From TOLSYN sp963849065 (lineage in GTDB: Bacteria > Acidobacteriota > Terriglobia > Terriglobales > Acidobacteriaceae), in the NCBI GenBank assembly GCA_963849065.1, contig CAWKFM010000004.1, positions 310,001 through 374,000 on the forward strand: a DNA stretch of 64,000 nucleotides, given 5' to 3'. Positions 50,488 through 62,095 of this stretch are shown here, one piece after another (positions within the stretch are counted from its first letter, which is position 1; every line of letters starts with the position of its first letter). The notes below the pieces were generated by a model. It did not search any database, was not told the DNA's origin, and saw only the letters and a program-made list of their open reading frames with translations. Made by a program: the position numbers and the translations under genes.

Positions 50488-52599
50488 ATGGCGCATGTAG
50501 TTCACACGGCTTGCCCGCATGATTGTCCGGATGCGTGTTCGGTGTTGGTGACGATTGAGGACGGGCGGGCGACAAAGATTGCGGGGAATCCGGAGCATCC
50601 GGTGACGCGGGGATTTCTCTGCGGCAAGGTGGCGAAGTATCTGGACCGGGTGTACTCGGCGGACAGGCTGCTCTATCCGATGCGGAGGACGGCGCCCAAG
50701 GGACAGGGTTGCAGCGGGGCGGCGGCGTTCGAGCGGATCAGCTGGGACGAGGCGCTGGCGGAGAGTGCGCAGCGCTTTGCGGCGGTGGCCAAAGAGTTCG
50801 GGGCGGAAGCGATTCTGCCGTACTCGTATGGCGGGACGCTGGGGCAGATTCATGGCAGCGGGATGGACCGGCGCTTTTTCCATCGGCTGGGGGCGTCGCA
50901 GCTGGATCGCACCATCTGTTCGCAGGCGGGCGGAGTGGGACTGACGTCGGTGACGGGAGCCAAGTATGGTGTGCCGCCGCAGGAATACCCGCACGCGCGC
51001 TACATCATCGCCTGGGGCGCCAACATTATCGGCAACAACATTCACCTGTGGCCGTTCATCCAGGAGGCGCGGCGCAAGGGCGCCAAGCTGGTGGTGATCG
51101 ATCCGTATTACACGCGCACGGCCAAGGCTGCGGACTGGCATTTGGCGATCCGTCCGGGGACCGACGTGGCGCTGGCGCTGGGGCTGATGCACATTCTCAT
51201 CGGCGAGGACTTGTACGACAAGGCGTTTGTGGCGGAGCACACCACGGGCTTTGAGGAGCTGCGCAAGCGCGCGGCCGAGTATGGGCCGGAGCGGGTGGCG
51301 GAGATCACCGGCCTGAAGGCGGTCGACATTGTGCGGCTGGCGCACGAGTATGTCGCCAACAGCCCGGCGGTCATACGGCTGAACTATGGGGTGCAGAGGT
51401 CGGAAAACGGCGGGATGGCGGTGCGGGCGATCACCATGCTGCCGACGATCATGGGCTCGTGGAAGCATCCGGGCGGCGGGATGTCGCTGTCGACTTCGGG
51501 GACGTTCACGCTGAACCAGACGGCGCTGCAGCGTCCGGAGCTGATGACGAAGGCACTGGGACGGCCGGCGCGGGTGTTGAACATGGTGCGGCTGGGCGAC
51601 GTGTTGACGGATGCCGGGCTGACGCCTCCGGTGAAGGCCTTGTTTGTGTATGCGTCGAACCCGGCGGCGGTGTGTCCCAACCATAATTTGGTGGTAGAGG
51701 GGTTGAAGCGCAAGGATCTGTTTACCGTGGTACACGAGCAGTTCTTCACCGACACGACGGATTATGCGGACATTGTTTTGCCGGCGACGACGTTTCTTGA
51801 GCAGAAGGAGCTGATGACCTCGTACGGGCATCTTTCGCTGCAGCTCTCCGATCAGGCGCTGGAGCCGCTGGGGGAAGCGTGCAGCAACGCCGAGGTGTTC
51901 CGCCGTCTGGCGGCGCGGATGGGCTTTGACGACAGGTGTTTGCGCGCCTCCGACGACGAGCTGATCGACGATGCGCTGAGCGTTGATGGGTCAACCAAGG
52001 AACATGAGTATCTGGCGGGCATAACGCGCGAGGCCCTGGAGCGGGAGCACTGGATGGAGCTGCGGGTTCGGCGCGATGGCGAGGGGGCATATCTGCCGTT
52101 TGCCAAAGGGTTTGCCACGGCGAGCGGCAAGGCCGAGCTGTGCAGCGAATCGCTGGCCCAGGCGGGACTTGACCCGGTGGTGGCGTTTACCCCGCCCAGG
52201 GAGTCGCGGCATGGCGGGCAGGGGCGAAATCCGTTAAACCAGTATCCGCTGGAGTTGCTGGGGCGCAAGCATGACAACTTTCTCAACACCACGTTCTGCA
52301 ACGTGGCGGAGATGCAAAAGCGGGAGCACCGACACGAGCTGCAGATGAACGCGGTGGACGCCGCGGCGCGCGGCATTGCCAGCGGGGACGAACTGCGGGT
52401 GTACAACGGACGCGGCGAGCTGCGGCTGAGGGCGCGGGTGGACGACAGCGTGCCTCCGGGGGTGGTTGCGAGCTATCTGGACTGGGCGCGCAGCGCACCG
52501 GGGGGCAAGAACATTAATGCGCTGACCAGCGACCGGTTGACCGACATGGGCAACGGGGCGACGTTCTATTCGGCGCTGGTCGAGGTTGAGAAGGCGTGA
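50488..52599 (+). CDS. Molybdopterin-dependent oxidoreductase
   Basis: The 703-residue protein begins with an iron-sulfur site, Cys9, Cys13, Cys17 and Cys45 (CPHDCPDAC, then FLCGK), followed by the molybdopterin-binding domain and a C-terminal MopB domain with HELQMNAVDAAARGI. It belongs to the DMSO reductase superfamily; the ligand and substrate (formate, nitrate, thiosulfate or other) cannot be fixed. No partner subunits are nearby. It may act alone in the cytoplasm, as no twin-arginine signal is seen. Confidence 0.93.
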   Translation: MAHVVHTACPHDCPDACSVLVTIEDGRATKIAGNPEHPVTRGFLCGKVAKYLDRVYSADRLLYPMRRTAPKGQGCSGAAAFERISWDEALAESAQRFAAVAKEFGAEAILPYSYGGTLGQIHGSGMDRRFFHRLGASQLDRTICSQAGGVGLTSVTGAKYGVPPQEYPHARYIIAWGANIIGNNIHLWPFIQEARRKGAKLVVIDPYYTRTAKAADWHLAIRPGTDVALALGLMHILIGEDLYDKAFVAEHTTGFEELRKRAAEYGPERVAEITGLKAVDIVRLAHEYVANSPAVIRLNYGVQRSENGGMAVRAITMLPTIMGSWKHPGGGMSLSTSGTFTLNQTALQRPELMTKALGRPARVLNMVRLGDVLTDAGLTPPVKALFVYASNPAAVCPNHNLVVEGLKRKDLFTVVHEQFFTDTTDYADIVLPATTFLEQKELMTSYGHLSLQLSDQALEPLGEACSNAEVFRRLAARMGFDDRCLRASDDELIDDALSVDGSTKEHEYLAGITREALEREHWMELRVRRDGEGAYLPFAKGFATASGKAELCSESLAQAGLDPVVAFTPPRESRHGGQGRNPLNQYPLELLGRKHDNFLNTTFCNVAEMQKREHRHELQMNAVDAAARGIASGDELRVYNGRGELRLRARVDDSVPPGVVASYLDWARSAPGGKNINALTSDRLTDMGNGATFYSALVEVEKA

Positions 52600-52684
52600 A
52601 GACCCCCGCCGCATATTGCCAAGGCTGGATAGTGAGCGAGTAAAGTCTGTTTGCCGCCGATGGCAATCAGAGCACCTGAACCTG

Positions 52685-52690
52685 TATAAT
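52685..52690 (+). promoter_or_regulatory. Likely promoter of bamA
   Basis: TATAAT lies 90 bases before the bamA start. A good -35 box is not evident. The leader after it is coding-poor. Confidence 0.45.
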
Positions 52691-52779
52691 GGGGCCTTCC
52701 GCGCCGAAGATTTACGTATGAGGGTCTCGCCATTTTACGTTCAGATTACGCCTGCGCCACGCCTCGCCTGAGCCGCCCA

Positions 52780-55590
52780 TTGCGCCGCGGCCTGATCCAT
52801 TTACTTCGCTTCTGCGTGGTGCTGATGCTGCTGGGCGGCATGGCGCTGGCCCAGGGAATTATTGAAGACATACGCATTCACGGCAACCGCCGCGTCCCGG
52901 CCGAGACCGTTCGCGCCCGCATGTTTACGCGTCCCGGCGATGTGTATGACCAGGCGGCGATGGAGCGCGACTTCCATTCTTTGTGGAACACAGGGTACTT
53001 CGACGACGTGCGCATCGAGCGCGAGGCGAGTCCCAAGGGATGGATCATTCAGGTCTACGTGAAGGAAAAGCCGACCATTCGCGAGATCAAGTACATCGGG
53101 TTGAACGCGGTTTCGCAGAGCGACGTGCTGGACAAGTTCAAGGAACTGAAGGTGGGGCTGAGCCAGGAGAGCCAGTTCGATCCGACCCACGTGAAGCGGG
53201 CGGAGGTGGTGCTGAAGGAAATGCTGGCGTCTAAAGGCCACCAGTTTGCCACCATCACCACGGAGATCCGGCAGATTCCTCCGGCGGCCGTCTCCATCAC
53301 CTTCAACGTCAAAGAAGGTCCCACGGTCAAGGTGGGGTTGATCCAGTTTGAAGGCAACAAGAAGGTTCCGAGCAAAGACCTGCGCCGGGCGATGACGAAC
53401 CTGAAGCCGATCGGGATTCCCCACTCCTTGATACTGGAGAATCTGTTTGCGCGCACCTACGATGCCACCAAGCTGGGCGAGGACGCCGAGCGTGTCCGCT
53501 TCGCCTTCCAGGACCGTGGATACTTCAAGGCCATTGTGCAGGACCCGCAGACGAAGATGCGCGACACGAAAGGCGCCTGGTACGTTCCGTTCGGGGCCCA
53601 TCACGGCAAGGTGGTGGACATCACGGTCCCGGTGGAAGAAGGGGACCGCTACAAGCTGAAGGAGATCACCTTCACGGGGAACAAGGCGCTGACCAACACG
53701 GCCGCGCTGCGCCGCCTGTTCAAGACCAAGGACGGAGACTGGTTCAGCCGGACGGATGTCAGCAAGGGTCTGGACGAGCTGCGCAAGGCCTACAGCACGC
53801 TGGGCTACATCAACGAGACCAACATTCCGAACACGGAGATCGACGAAGAGCACAAGACGATCACGCTGAAGATCGACGTGGACGAAGGCAAGCAGTTTTT
53901 TGTGCGGCGGATCGAATTCAGCGGCAACACGACGACGCGCGACAAGGTGATCCGGCGCGAGCTGGCGCTGGAAGAGGGCCAGGTGTACAACTCCCAGCTG
54001 TGGGAGCTGAGCCTGCTGCGCCTGAACCAGCTGAATTACTTTGAGGCGCTGAAGCCCGAACAGGATTCGGAAGTGCACCAGAATGTCGCCGACAATTCGG
54101 TGGACATCAACCTGAAGGTGAAGGAAAAGGGAAAGAACTCGATTGGCCTGAATGGCGGCCTGAGCGGACAGACGGGAGCGTTCGTGGGGCTGAAATACGA
54201 GACCAACAACTTTTTGGGACTGGGCGAATCGCTGACCTTATCCGCTTCGCTGGGCACCTACCAGAAAAACGCGACCATCGGCTTTACCGAGCCGTACCTG
54301 TTCGATAAGCCGATTCAGACCGGCTTTACGGCGTATTACCGCACCTTCAAGTTTAACCAGGCGCAGCAGGCCGGCATCTCCTCCACCGCGGCGGCGATGG
54401 AGAGCGCTGCGTTTCAGAGTGCGCTGCAGAACTATACCCAGTCGAGCCGGGGCATTACGGTCTCGGGCGCCTATGCGGTGCGCCGCTCGTTCCGGCGCTT
54501 CGGTCTCACATACTCGTTTGACGATTCGGACATCAACCCGATCTCGCTGGCATCCCAGGATTATTTTTACGAGCTGGCATTCCGCAGCGTTTCCGGCACC
54601 AACGCGGTGCACGGGATTATGACCAGCAAGCTGGTTCCGAGCTTCAGCAAAAGCACGATCGACAGTCCGCTGCGGCCGCACAAGGGAAGCAGCTACTTTG
54701 TGGGCATGGATATCGCCGGCTTGGGCGGCAACGTGGACTACCTCCGTCCGATTGGCGAGTACAAAAAGTTCATACCGATGAAGGGTTTCCACGCCAACAA
54801 GCAGGGGTTGCAGACCCTGGGCTTCCGGGTACAGGGTTCGTTCATCACCGGATTCGCGGGGAAGACCGCGCCTCCGTTTGAGCGCTTCTTCCAGGGCGGC
54901 GACACCGATCTGCGCGGCTTTGATATCCGCACCGCCTCGCCGACAGCGCTGATCAACGACCAGGTTGCGGTGCCCTTGACCAACCCGGATGGAGTTCCGG
55001 TTCCCAGGGACCCGAACAACGCCCTGGCGGGCAACTACACCATTAACGTTCCTATCCAGCGGCTGGTGTATCCGGGCGGCGACACCAGCATTGTGGGCAA
55101 CCTGGAATACCGCATTCCGATCGCCGGACCGGTGACCCTGGCGCTGTTTGTCGATAGCGGTATGAACATGGCGATTCGCGAGTCGCAGCTGCGGCTGGCC
55201 GGACAGCAGGTGAACGAGCTGGATACCGCGCAGTTCGGCTGCCCGGCTTATGATCCGGCCTACCTCAGCTGCGTGGGAACCGTGTCGCTGAAGTTCCCCC
55301 AGTACATTCGTCCGCTGCCCCACACCAATTATGCGGTGCGCGTGTCGACCGGCGCGGAAATGCAGATTCTGTTGCCGATGATTAACGCGCCGTTCCGGCT
55401 GTACTACGCCTACAATCCCTCCCGGGTCGATACCATCGCTCCGCCGTCAGATCTGATCACGCGGAGTATGTTCCCGGCGGGCGAAGCCGGAGAGTACACC
55501 TATCTGAATACTCTCGCGACCTATGATCCGGGATACCGCCTGCGGGAACCCAGGAAGACCTTGCGGTTCACGGTGTCGACGACCTTTTAA
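52780..55590 (+). CDS. bamA: Outer membrane protein assembly factor BamA
   Basis: BamA inserts beta-barrel proteins into the outer membrane. The 936-residue protein has a signal peptide (MRRGLIHLLRFCVVLMLLGGMALA), five POTRA domains (about 25-440) and a C-terminal barrel. DTDLRGFDIRT carries the conserved RGF motif. The start is a TTG at 52780, chosen because it gives a clean signal peptide. A skp gene follows, which is the usual pairing. The length is larger than in E. coli (about 810). Confidence 0.96.
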   Translation: MRRGLIHLLRFCVVLMLLGGMALAQGIIEDIRIHGNRRVPAETVRARMFTRPGDVYDQAAMERDFHSLWNTGYFDDVRIEREASPKGWIIQVYVKEKPTIREIKYIGLNAVSQSDVLDKFKELKVGLSQESQFDPTHVKRAEVVLKEMLASKGHQFATITTEIRQIPPAAVSITFNVKEGPTVKVGLIQFEGNKKVPSKDLRRAMTNLKPIGIPHSLILENLFARTYDATKLGEDAERVRFAFQDRGYFKAIVQDPQTKMRDTKGAWYVPFGAHHGKVVDITVPVEEGDRYKLKEITFTGNKALTNTAALRRLFKTKDGDWFSRTDVSKGLDELRKAYSTLGYINETNIPNTEIDEEHKTITLKIDVDEGKQFFVRRIEFSGNTTTRDKVIRRELALEEGQVYNSQLWELSLLRLNQLNYFEALKPEQDSEVHQNVADNSVDINLKVKEKGKNSIGLNGGLSGQTGAFVGLKYETNNFLGLGESLTLSASLGTYQKNATIGFTEPYLFDKPIQTGFTAYYRTFKFNQAQQAGISSTAAAMESAAFQSALQNYTQSSRGITVSGAYAVRRSFRRFGLTYSFDDSDINPISLASQDYFYELAFRSVSGTNAVHGIMTSKLVPSFSKSTIDSPLRPHKGSSYFVGMDIAGLGGNVDYLRPIGEYKKFIPMKGFHANKQGLQTLGFRVQGSFITGFAGKTAPPFERFFQGGDTDLRGFDIRTASPTALINDQVAVPLTNPDGVPVPRDPNNALAGNYTINVPIQRLVYPGGDTSIVGNLEYRIPIAGPVTLALFVDSGMNMAIRESQLRLAGQQVNELDTAQFGCPAYDPAYLSCVGTVSLKFPQYIRPLPHTNYAVRVSTGAEMQILLPMINAPFRLYYAYNPSRVDTIAPPSDLITRSMFPAGEAGEYTYLNTLATYDPGYRLREPRKTLRFTVSTTF

Positions 55591-55640
55591 CCAGGGGATG
55601 AAAGCTTAGGGAAAATACGCTCAAACGGATAGATTGCGGT

Positions 55641-55669
55641 TTGACGCTTTATTTCCCACAACCTATAAT
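55641..55669 (+). promoter_or_regulatory. Sigma-70-type promoter of skp
   Basis: TTGACG (55641-55646) and TATAAT (55664-55669) are separated by exactly 17 bases. It lies between bamA and skp, about 125 bases before the skp start. Confidence 0.75.
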
Positions 55670-55794
55670 CAGAACATCCGTCAGGGGAATTTTTTAGATC
55701 AGGGCTGGAGCTGAAACGTTTACGGCTCGCCCGCCAGCTGAAAGGTTTCTGCGGAATCTCCGTGAACTCCGAAGAGGAGTTGAGGCTAATTTTC

Positions 55795-56427
55795 ATGAAT
55801 CGCTACTTTGCATGTCTGGTCCCAGCCGCGGCGCTGGCAATGATTCTCAGCGTACCCGGTTTTGCTCAGTCCTCGGCCAGTGCACCTGCCGCTGCGGCGG
55901 TGCCCGTAGCCACCAAGGTTGGCATCGTCAACATCCAAGCCGCCATTGTGGGCTCGAACGAGGGGCAGCGCGACTTCGAGGAACTGCAGAAGAAGTTCGA
56001 CCCGAAGCGCCAGGAACTGGAAGGCCTGAACAAGGAAGTGGACGAACTGCAAAAGAAGTTCAATGCCCAGGGCGACAAGCTGAACGATGAGGCACGGGCC
56101 GAACTGCTGAAGGAGATTGACTCCAAGAAGAAGCAGCTGCAGCGCAACTACGAGGATGCCAACACCGACATCCAGGCGCAGCAGAACGACATTGCCAACC
56201 GCATTGGCCAAAAGCTGGTGAGTGTGCTGGACAAGTATGCCAAGGACAATGGCTTCACGGTGGTTCTGGATGTCTCCGGCCAGCAGAGCCCGGTTTTGTG
56301 GGCTGCCAGCTCGGTGGACATCACGCAGCCGGTGGTGGATGCCTATAACGCCCAGTCCGGTGTTCCCGCGCCACCCAAGAAGGCGGCTGCTGCTGACGCC
56401 AAGCCGGCGGCGAATGCCAAGAAGTAA
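55795..56427 (+). CDS. Periplasmic chaperone OmpH/Skp
   Basis: Skp-like chaperones hold outer-membrane proteins on their way to BamA. The 210-residue protein has a signal peptide (about 1-24), a long coiled coil (about 60-140: EELQKKFDPKRQELEGLNKE and similar), then VLDVSG and an Ala/Lys-rich tail. The start at 55795 is preferred to one at 55762. It has its own promoter and a terminator, but is a clear partner of bamA. Confidence 0.93.
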   Translation: MNRYFACLVPAAALAMILSVPGFAQSSASAPAAAAVPVATKVGIVNIQAAIVGSNEGQRDFEELQKKFDPKRQELEGLNKEVDELQKKFNAQGDKLNDEARAELLKEIDSKKKQLQRNYEDANTDIQAQQNDIANRIGQKLVSVLDKYAKDNGFTVVLDVSGQQSPVLWAASSVDITQPVVDAYNAQSGVPAPPKKAAAADAKPAANAKK

Positions 56428-56454
56428 GATTTAGCCTGAAAATGGAATACAGAG

Positions 56455-56478
56455 CCGCCCACTCGATGGGCGGTTTTT
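56455..56478 (+). terminator. Terminator after skp
   Basis: CCGCCCA and TGGGCGG pair over seven bases around CTCGA, followed by TTTTT. Confidence 0.88.
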
Positions 56479-56770
56479 GTTGGTGCGAGGAAATTTTCTA
56501 CCCTGTGGAAATCCGGTGCAAATTTATGCCGAAATGGATTATGAACAGCAGATTTCAGGCATTATGTGGGTGACGAGTCCGGTTTTATCCCCGCAAATGA
56601 TTGCAGGTAAATAGCTTAAAAGAAATTCAACAATGTCCTTGACGGCGGAGCTCCGGCGCTTTTCGCCATCTGCGTCTGGGAGTTTTGCACACATCCATAC
56701 TTGCGAATGCTTCGCTGGTTGTGGTTTGTGGGTGCAAGACAGACGGCCGGAAGGCCGCTGGCGCGGGGGC
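56479..56770. other. Gene-free stretch between skp and lepA
   Basis: About 290 bases hold no reading frame or palindrome of the repeat families. A GGCCGGAAGGCC hairpin at about 56747-56758 lies just past the lepA stop. Confidence 0.5.
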
Positions 56771-58585
<1,815 letters not shown>

Positions 58586-58855
58586 TGTTTGCTTTCAAAC
58601 GCCCGCAGGAATTGCGAGGCTGCGCTGAAGTAATGCTCTATTTTAGCATTCGCGCGGAGAGCGCGCCGTTGGCGTATGTCTGAGAAGCGTGAGCACAAAA
58701 CGACGCGGACAAGGGCGCGTCGTATTCCGGCGGCGGAATTTCTCGCAAACTAAGTTGATCATCTAAATTTGCAAGCCGGTTCATCGTTCGCGCGCTAGCT
58801 GCACAGCAACTCTGGAGAGAGAATTGGGTTGATAGAAAACAGGAGGAGGATTACT

Positions 58856-59395
58856 TTGCGAAAAATTGCTGCAATTGTTTTCTCGCTTTGTTTATTGACC
58901 GTAGTTGGGATGGCGCAGGTTCCCACGTCGGGCAATGTTTACTTCGGTTATTCGCTCAATCATGGCAGCACGGGGCTCACCGATACGGGGACTCTGAACG
59001 GATGGGAAGGATCGCTCGAAGGCAAGATCTTTCCGCATGTCGGAATGGTGGCCGATGTGAGCCAGCAGTACGGCTCGCTGTACATTCCGGGGTTCGGGGA
59101 AAACGCATCAGAGCGGACGAGCAGTTACCTGTTCGGGCCGCGGGTGTCGTTTACGGTGGGCAGGTTCCGGCCGTATGTTCACGCACTGATTGGAGCCGGG
59201 TATCTGCACGAATCGGCGTTCGCCGAGGGGGAACACAGCGAGGTCGCCTATGCGGACGCACTGGGCGGCGGAGTTGACTACCATCTGATTCCGCACCTGA
59301 GCTGGCGGGTGCAGTTGGATGCGCTGCAGACGAACTTCCATAGCGCATGGCAGAACAACGCACGATTTACGACGGGGCTGGCGTTCAAGTTCTAG
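58856..59395 (+). CDS. Small outer-membrane beta-barrel protein
   Basis: The start is a TTG at 58856 with AGGAGGAGG seven bases before it. The 179-residue product has a signal peptide (about 1-20, ending GMAQ) and alternating beta strands: GNVYFGYSLNHG, GWEGSLEGKIFPHVGMVADVS, SYLFGPRVSFTVGRFRPYVHA, a final strand ending in Phe (GLAFKF). This matches an OmpA/OmpX-type eight-strand barrel. Function unknown. A hairpin of 15-base arms follows. Confidence 0.82.
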   Translation: MRKIAAIVFSLCLLTVVGMAQVPTSGNVYFGYSLNHGSTGLTDTGTLNGWEGSLEGKIFPHVGMVADVSQQYGSLYIPGFGENASERTSSYLFGPRVSFTVGRFRPYVHALIGAGYLHESAFAEGEHSEVAYADALGGGVDYHLIPHLSWRVQLDALQTNFHSAWQNNARFTTGLAFKF

Positions 59396-59412
59396 GCCAG
59401 GGCCGCTTTACA

Positions 59413-59456
59413 GACGCCTCGGGCGGCCTCGGCAACGGGCTGGCCGCCGAGGCGTC
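59413..59456 (+). terminator. Large hairpin after the barrel gene
   Basis: GACGCCTCGGGCGGCC faces GGCCGCCGAGGCGTC with one bulge. There is no T run, so termination efficiency is uncertain. Confidence 0.5.
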
Positions 59457-59517
59457 GGTTGTGGTGCGTTATTGTTGTGCAAACAGGAATATTGGATAGA
59501 CGCAGTAGAATAGAGCC

Positions 59518-60102
59518 ATGCTGATTCTTGCATCTCAATCGCCACGGCGGGCGGAGTTGTTGCGCAACGCCGGGTACACGTTCGAAGTTTGTCCGGCGGA
59601 TGTGGACGAGCGGGTGCGCGCCGGAGAGCCGCCCGAGGAGTATGTGAAACGGCTGGCGCAGGAAAAGGCTCTGGCGGTGCTGGCGACGGCTCCCGCGGAC
59701 GCGGTGGTGCTGGGCGCAGATACGACGGTGGTACTGGGTGGAGAGTGCCTGGGCAAGCCGGTGGATGCCGCCGACGCGCAGCAGATGCTGAAGCGGTTGA
59801 GCGGACGCGTCCACCAGGTGATGACCGGGGTGTGCTTGACGTGGCGCAAGGCGACGGACGCGGAAGTGGATTTCGAAGTGGGTGTCGAAGTGACCGAGGT
59901 GAAGTTTGCGGCCATGAGCGGCGCCGAGATTGCCGCCTACGTTGCGACCGGCGAGCCGATGGATAAGGCAGGAGCCTATGCGATCCAGGGCGTGGCGTCG
60001 AGGTGGATTCCGCGGATACGGGGATGCTACTTCAACGTAGTGGGTCTGCCGGTGGCGCGGGTTAGCGCGATGCTGGCTCGGGCTCGGGTGCCGCGGATCT
60101 GA
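59518..60102 (+). CDS. maf: Maf-family nucleotide pyrophosphatase
   Basis: Maf proteins hydrolyse non-canonical or methylated nucleoside triphosphates. The 194-residue protein starts LILASQSPRRAELLRNAGYT and contains ADTTV and the catalytic end TGEPMDKAGAYAIQG. A TAGAAT box at 59506-59511 ends six bases before the ATG, so the mRNA is probably leaderless. A family B palindrome follows. Confidence 0.95.
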   Translation: MLILASQSPRRAELLRNAGYTFEVCPADVDERVRAGEPPEEYVKRLAQEKALAVLATAPADAVVLGADTTVVLGGECLGKPVDAADAQQMLKRLSGRVHQVMTGVCLTWRKATDAEVDFEVGVEVTEVKFAAMSGAEIAAYVATGEPMDKAGAYAIQGVASRWIPRIRGCYFNVVGLPVARVSAMLARARVPRI

Positions 60103-60150
60103 TCGGAACGAACAAGAACAACAACACAGGAGCAAAGACAGGGTCAACGG

Positions 60151-60182
60151 CCCCACTCAAGCCAAAAGATGGCTTGAATGGG
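60151..60182. repeat. Intergenic palindrome, family B copy 7
   Basis: CCCCACTCAAGCC (60151-60163) faces GGCTTGAATGGG (60171-60182) around AAAAGAT. GGGTCAACGG precedes, with an AACAAG-type tract before it, and CCACCGTCC follows. Confidence 0.9.
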
Positions 60183-60212
60183 CCACCGTCCATCTACACC
60201 CACCCGTCTCCA

Positions 60213-61370
60213 TCAGGTTTCGGCGAGGGATTCGATGAGGTGGGCGAGAAGGGCGGCGCGGCGCGGCATCTGACGGGCAAGGACGAATTCGTTGGGCGAG
60301 TGGGCGTGGTCACCGACCGCGCCCAAACCGTCTAGCGTTGGAATGCCGAGTGAGGCGGTGATGTTTCCGTCGGAGCCTCCGCCGACGGAGGCTTCGCCGA
60401 GCGAGAAGCCGAGCTGGGCGGCGCAGTGGGAAGCGAGGCGGTAGAGGCGCACCGTTTGGCTGGAGCGCTCGAAGGGCGGGCGTTCGATGCCTCCGGTAAG
60501 TTCGAGGCGGCAGCGGGGGTCGCGGGGGCGCAGGCGGTGCAGGGCGGCATCGGCGCGGGCGGCCTGGGACGCGGTGCGGAAGCGGAGGTCGATGACGACT
60601 TCGGCTTGGGCGGCGACGACGTTGGAGCGACTGCCGCCGGAGATGAGTCCGGGGTTGAGGGTGAGTCCGGTGGCGGGGCGGGAGAGTTCGCTGATGGCGA
60701 GGACCTGGTGGGCGGCTTCGACGATGGCGGAGGCGCCGCGCTCGAAGTCGAGTCCGGCGTGGGTGGCGTGGCCGTGGACGCGGAGGGTGTAGCGGGCGAC
60801 TCCCTTGCGCGCGGTTTTGCAGGCGCCCTCGGGGCCGGCGGCGGGTTCGAGGACGAGGACGGCCTTGCCGGCCTGAGCGAGGCGGCGGGTGAGCGGGTGC
60901 GAGGCCGGGCTGCCGATCTCCTCGTCGGGCACCAGCAGGAGCGTGACATGGCAGGGCAGCGGTCCACGGGCGGCGAGGGCGCGCAGGGCGAAGAGCGCCT
61001 GCACGATGCCGCCCTTCATGTCGAAGGCTCCGGGGCCGTAGAGACGTGGGCCGCGCTCGCGCCAAGGCATGGCTTGCAGGGTGCCGATGGGAAAGACGGT
61101 GTCGGTGTGGCCGAGGAGCAGAATGCGCGAGGCGCGGCGCGGGGCGGCGAAATCGATTTGCAGAGCTGGGCCGAGGCCTGAAAATTTGTGCAGACGGGTA
61201 CGCGGATTGAGCGGCGCGAAATCAAGGGCGATGAGGGAGACAAGTGCGGCGATGGCTTCGGGCGCAGCGGAGGGGGATTCGTGCTCGACGTAGCGGCGGA
61301 GGGTGGCGACCATCTGCGGCAGCTGCACGGTGAGGGTGGGCAGGAGCGGCGATTGGGAAGGTTTGGGCAT
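60213..61370 (-). CDS. M20-family metallopeptidase
   Basis: This 385-residue dizinc peptidase belongs to the M20/carboxypeptidase G2 type. The zinc ligands and catalytic acid are visible: His88 and Asp90 in GHTDTVFP, Asp117 in GAFDMKGG, Glu150-Glu151 in PDEE and a late His in AHSPNEF. The dimerisation lid domain lies in the middle (about 205-300). The substrate may be a peptide or N-acyl amino acid. ATG at 61370 gives the usual N-terminus; the frame extends upstream. Confidence 0.9.
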   Translation of the reverse strand: MPKPSQSPLLPTLTVQLPQMVATLRRYVEHESPSAAPEAIAALVSLIALDFAPLNPRTRLHKFSGLGPALQIDFAAPRRASRILLLGHTDTVFPIGTLQAMPWRERGPRLYGPGAFDMKGGIVQALFALRALAARGPLPCHVTLLLVPDEEIGSPASHPLTRRLAQAGKAVLVLEPAAGPEGACKTARKGVARYTLRVHGHATHAGLDFERGASAIVEAAHQVLAISELSRPATGLTLNPGLISGGSRSNVVAAQAEVVIDLRFRTASQAARADAALHRLRPRDPRCRLELTGGIERPPFERSSQTVRLYRLASHCAAQLGFSLGEASVGGGSDGNITASLGIPTLDGLGAVGDHAHSPNEFVLARQMPRRAALLAHLIESLAET

Positions 61371-61498
61371 GGGCGTAAGCCAGCGGTGACGATTGTACCC
61401 GTGATTGTAAATTGGGGGCGGCATGCTTCGCCGGCTCTGCGTGATTAGAAGCCATGACGACTAAAATATTTGGGCCGCTCATTCGTCTACAGGAATAG

Positions 61499-62083
61499 AT
61501 GAAAGAGCCGCTGAGCACAGCCTGGATGAGCGAGCAAGACCAACGCATCTCGGACGCGATCGTACGCGACCAGGGCCGCCTGCGGAACTTCATTCGCAGG
61601 CGGGTTCCTGACGAGGCCGACGTGGAGGACGTTTTACAGGACGTTTTCTACGAACTCGTGGAGGCTTACCGGCTGATGCGGCCGATTCAGCAGCTTAGCG
61701 CATGGATGTTCCGGGTGGCACGGAACCGGATCATCGATCTGTTCCGTAAAAAGAAGTCCGGGTCGCTAAGGGGCGAGTCTTTGGGAGCTGCAGAAGACGG
61801 CGAGCCGCTGCTGTTGGAAGAACTGATTCCTTCGCCGGAGGATGGACCGGAGGAGGCCTATGCGCGGGGGGTTCTGATGGAAGAACTGGAGGCCGCGTTG
61901 GATGAACTGCCGGAGGAACAGCGGGAGGTATTTGTTGCCCATGAGTTGGAGGGCCGGAGTTTTAAAGAGCTTGCCGAGGAGACCGGGCTGAGCGTGAACA
62001 CGTTGCTTTCGCGCAAGCACTATGCGGTGGTTCATCTGCGTCGGCGCTTGCGCGCCATTTATGACGAGTTTCTAAAAACGTGA
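61499..62083 (+). CDS. ECF-type RNA polymerase sigma factor
   Basis: The 194-residue protein has region 2 (about 23-90, VEDVLQDVFYELVEAY, WMFRVARNRIIDLFRKKK) and region 4 (about 138-188, LPEEQREVFVAHELEG, ETGLSVNTLLSRKHYAV). It directs RNA polymerase to a special promoter set. A small membrane protein follows 12 bases after the stop, in the usual place of an anti-sigma factor. Confidence 0.93.
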   Translation: MKEPLSTAWMSEQDQRISDAIVRDQGRLRNFIRRRVPDEADVEDVLQDVFYELVEAYRLMRPIQQLSAWMFRVARNRIIDLFRKKKSGSLRGESLGAAEDGEPLLLEELIPSPEDGPEEAYARGVLMEELEAALDELPEEQREVFVAHELEGRSFKELAEETGLSVNTLLSRKHYAVVHLRRRLRAIYDEFLKT

Positions 62084-62095
62084 GGAGGAAGAGAG

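Noticed and set aside
50410..51831. A 473-codon minus-strand frame opposite the oxidoreductase
   Set aside because: It is an Arg/His-rich shadow, and the oxidoreductase gene is well supported.
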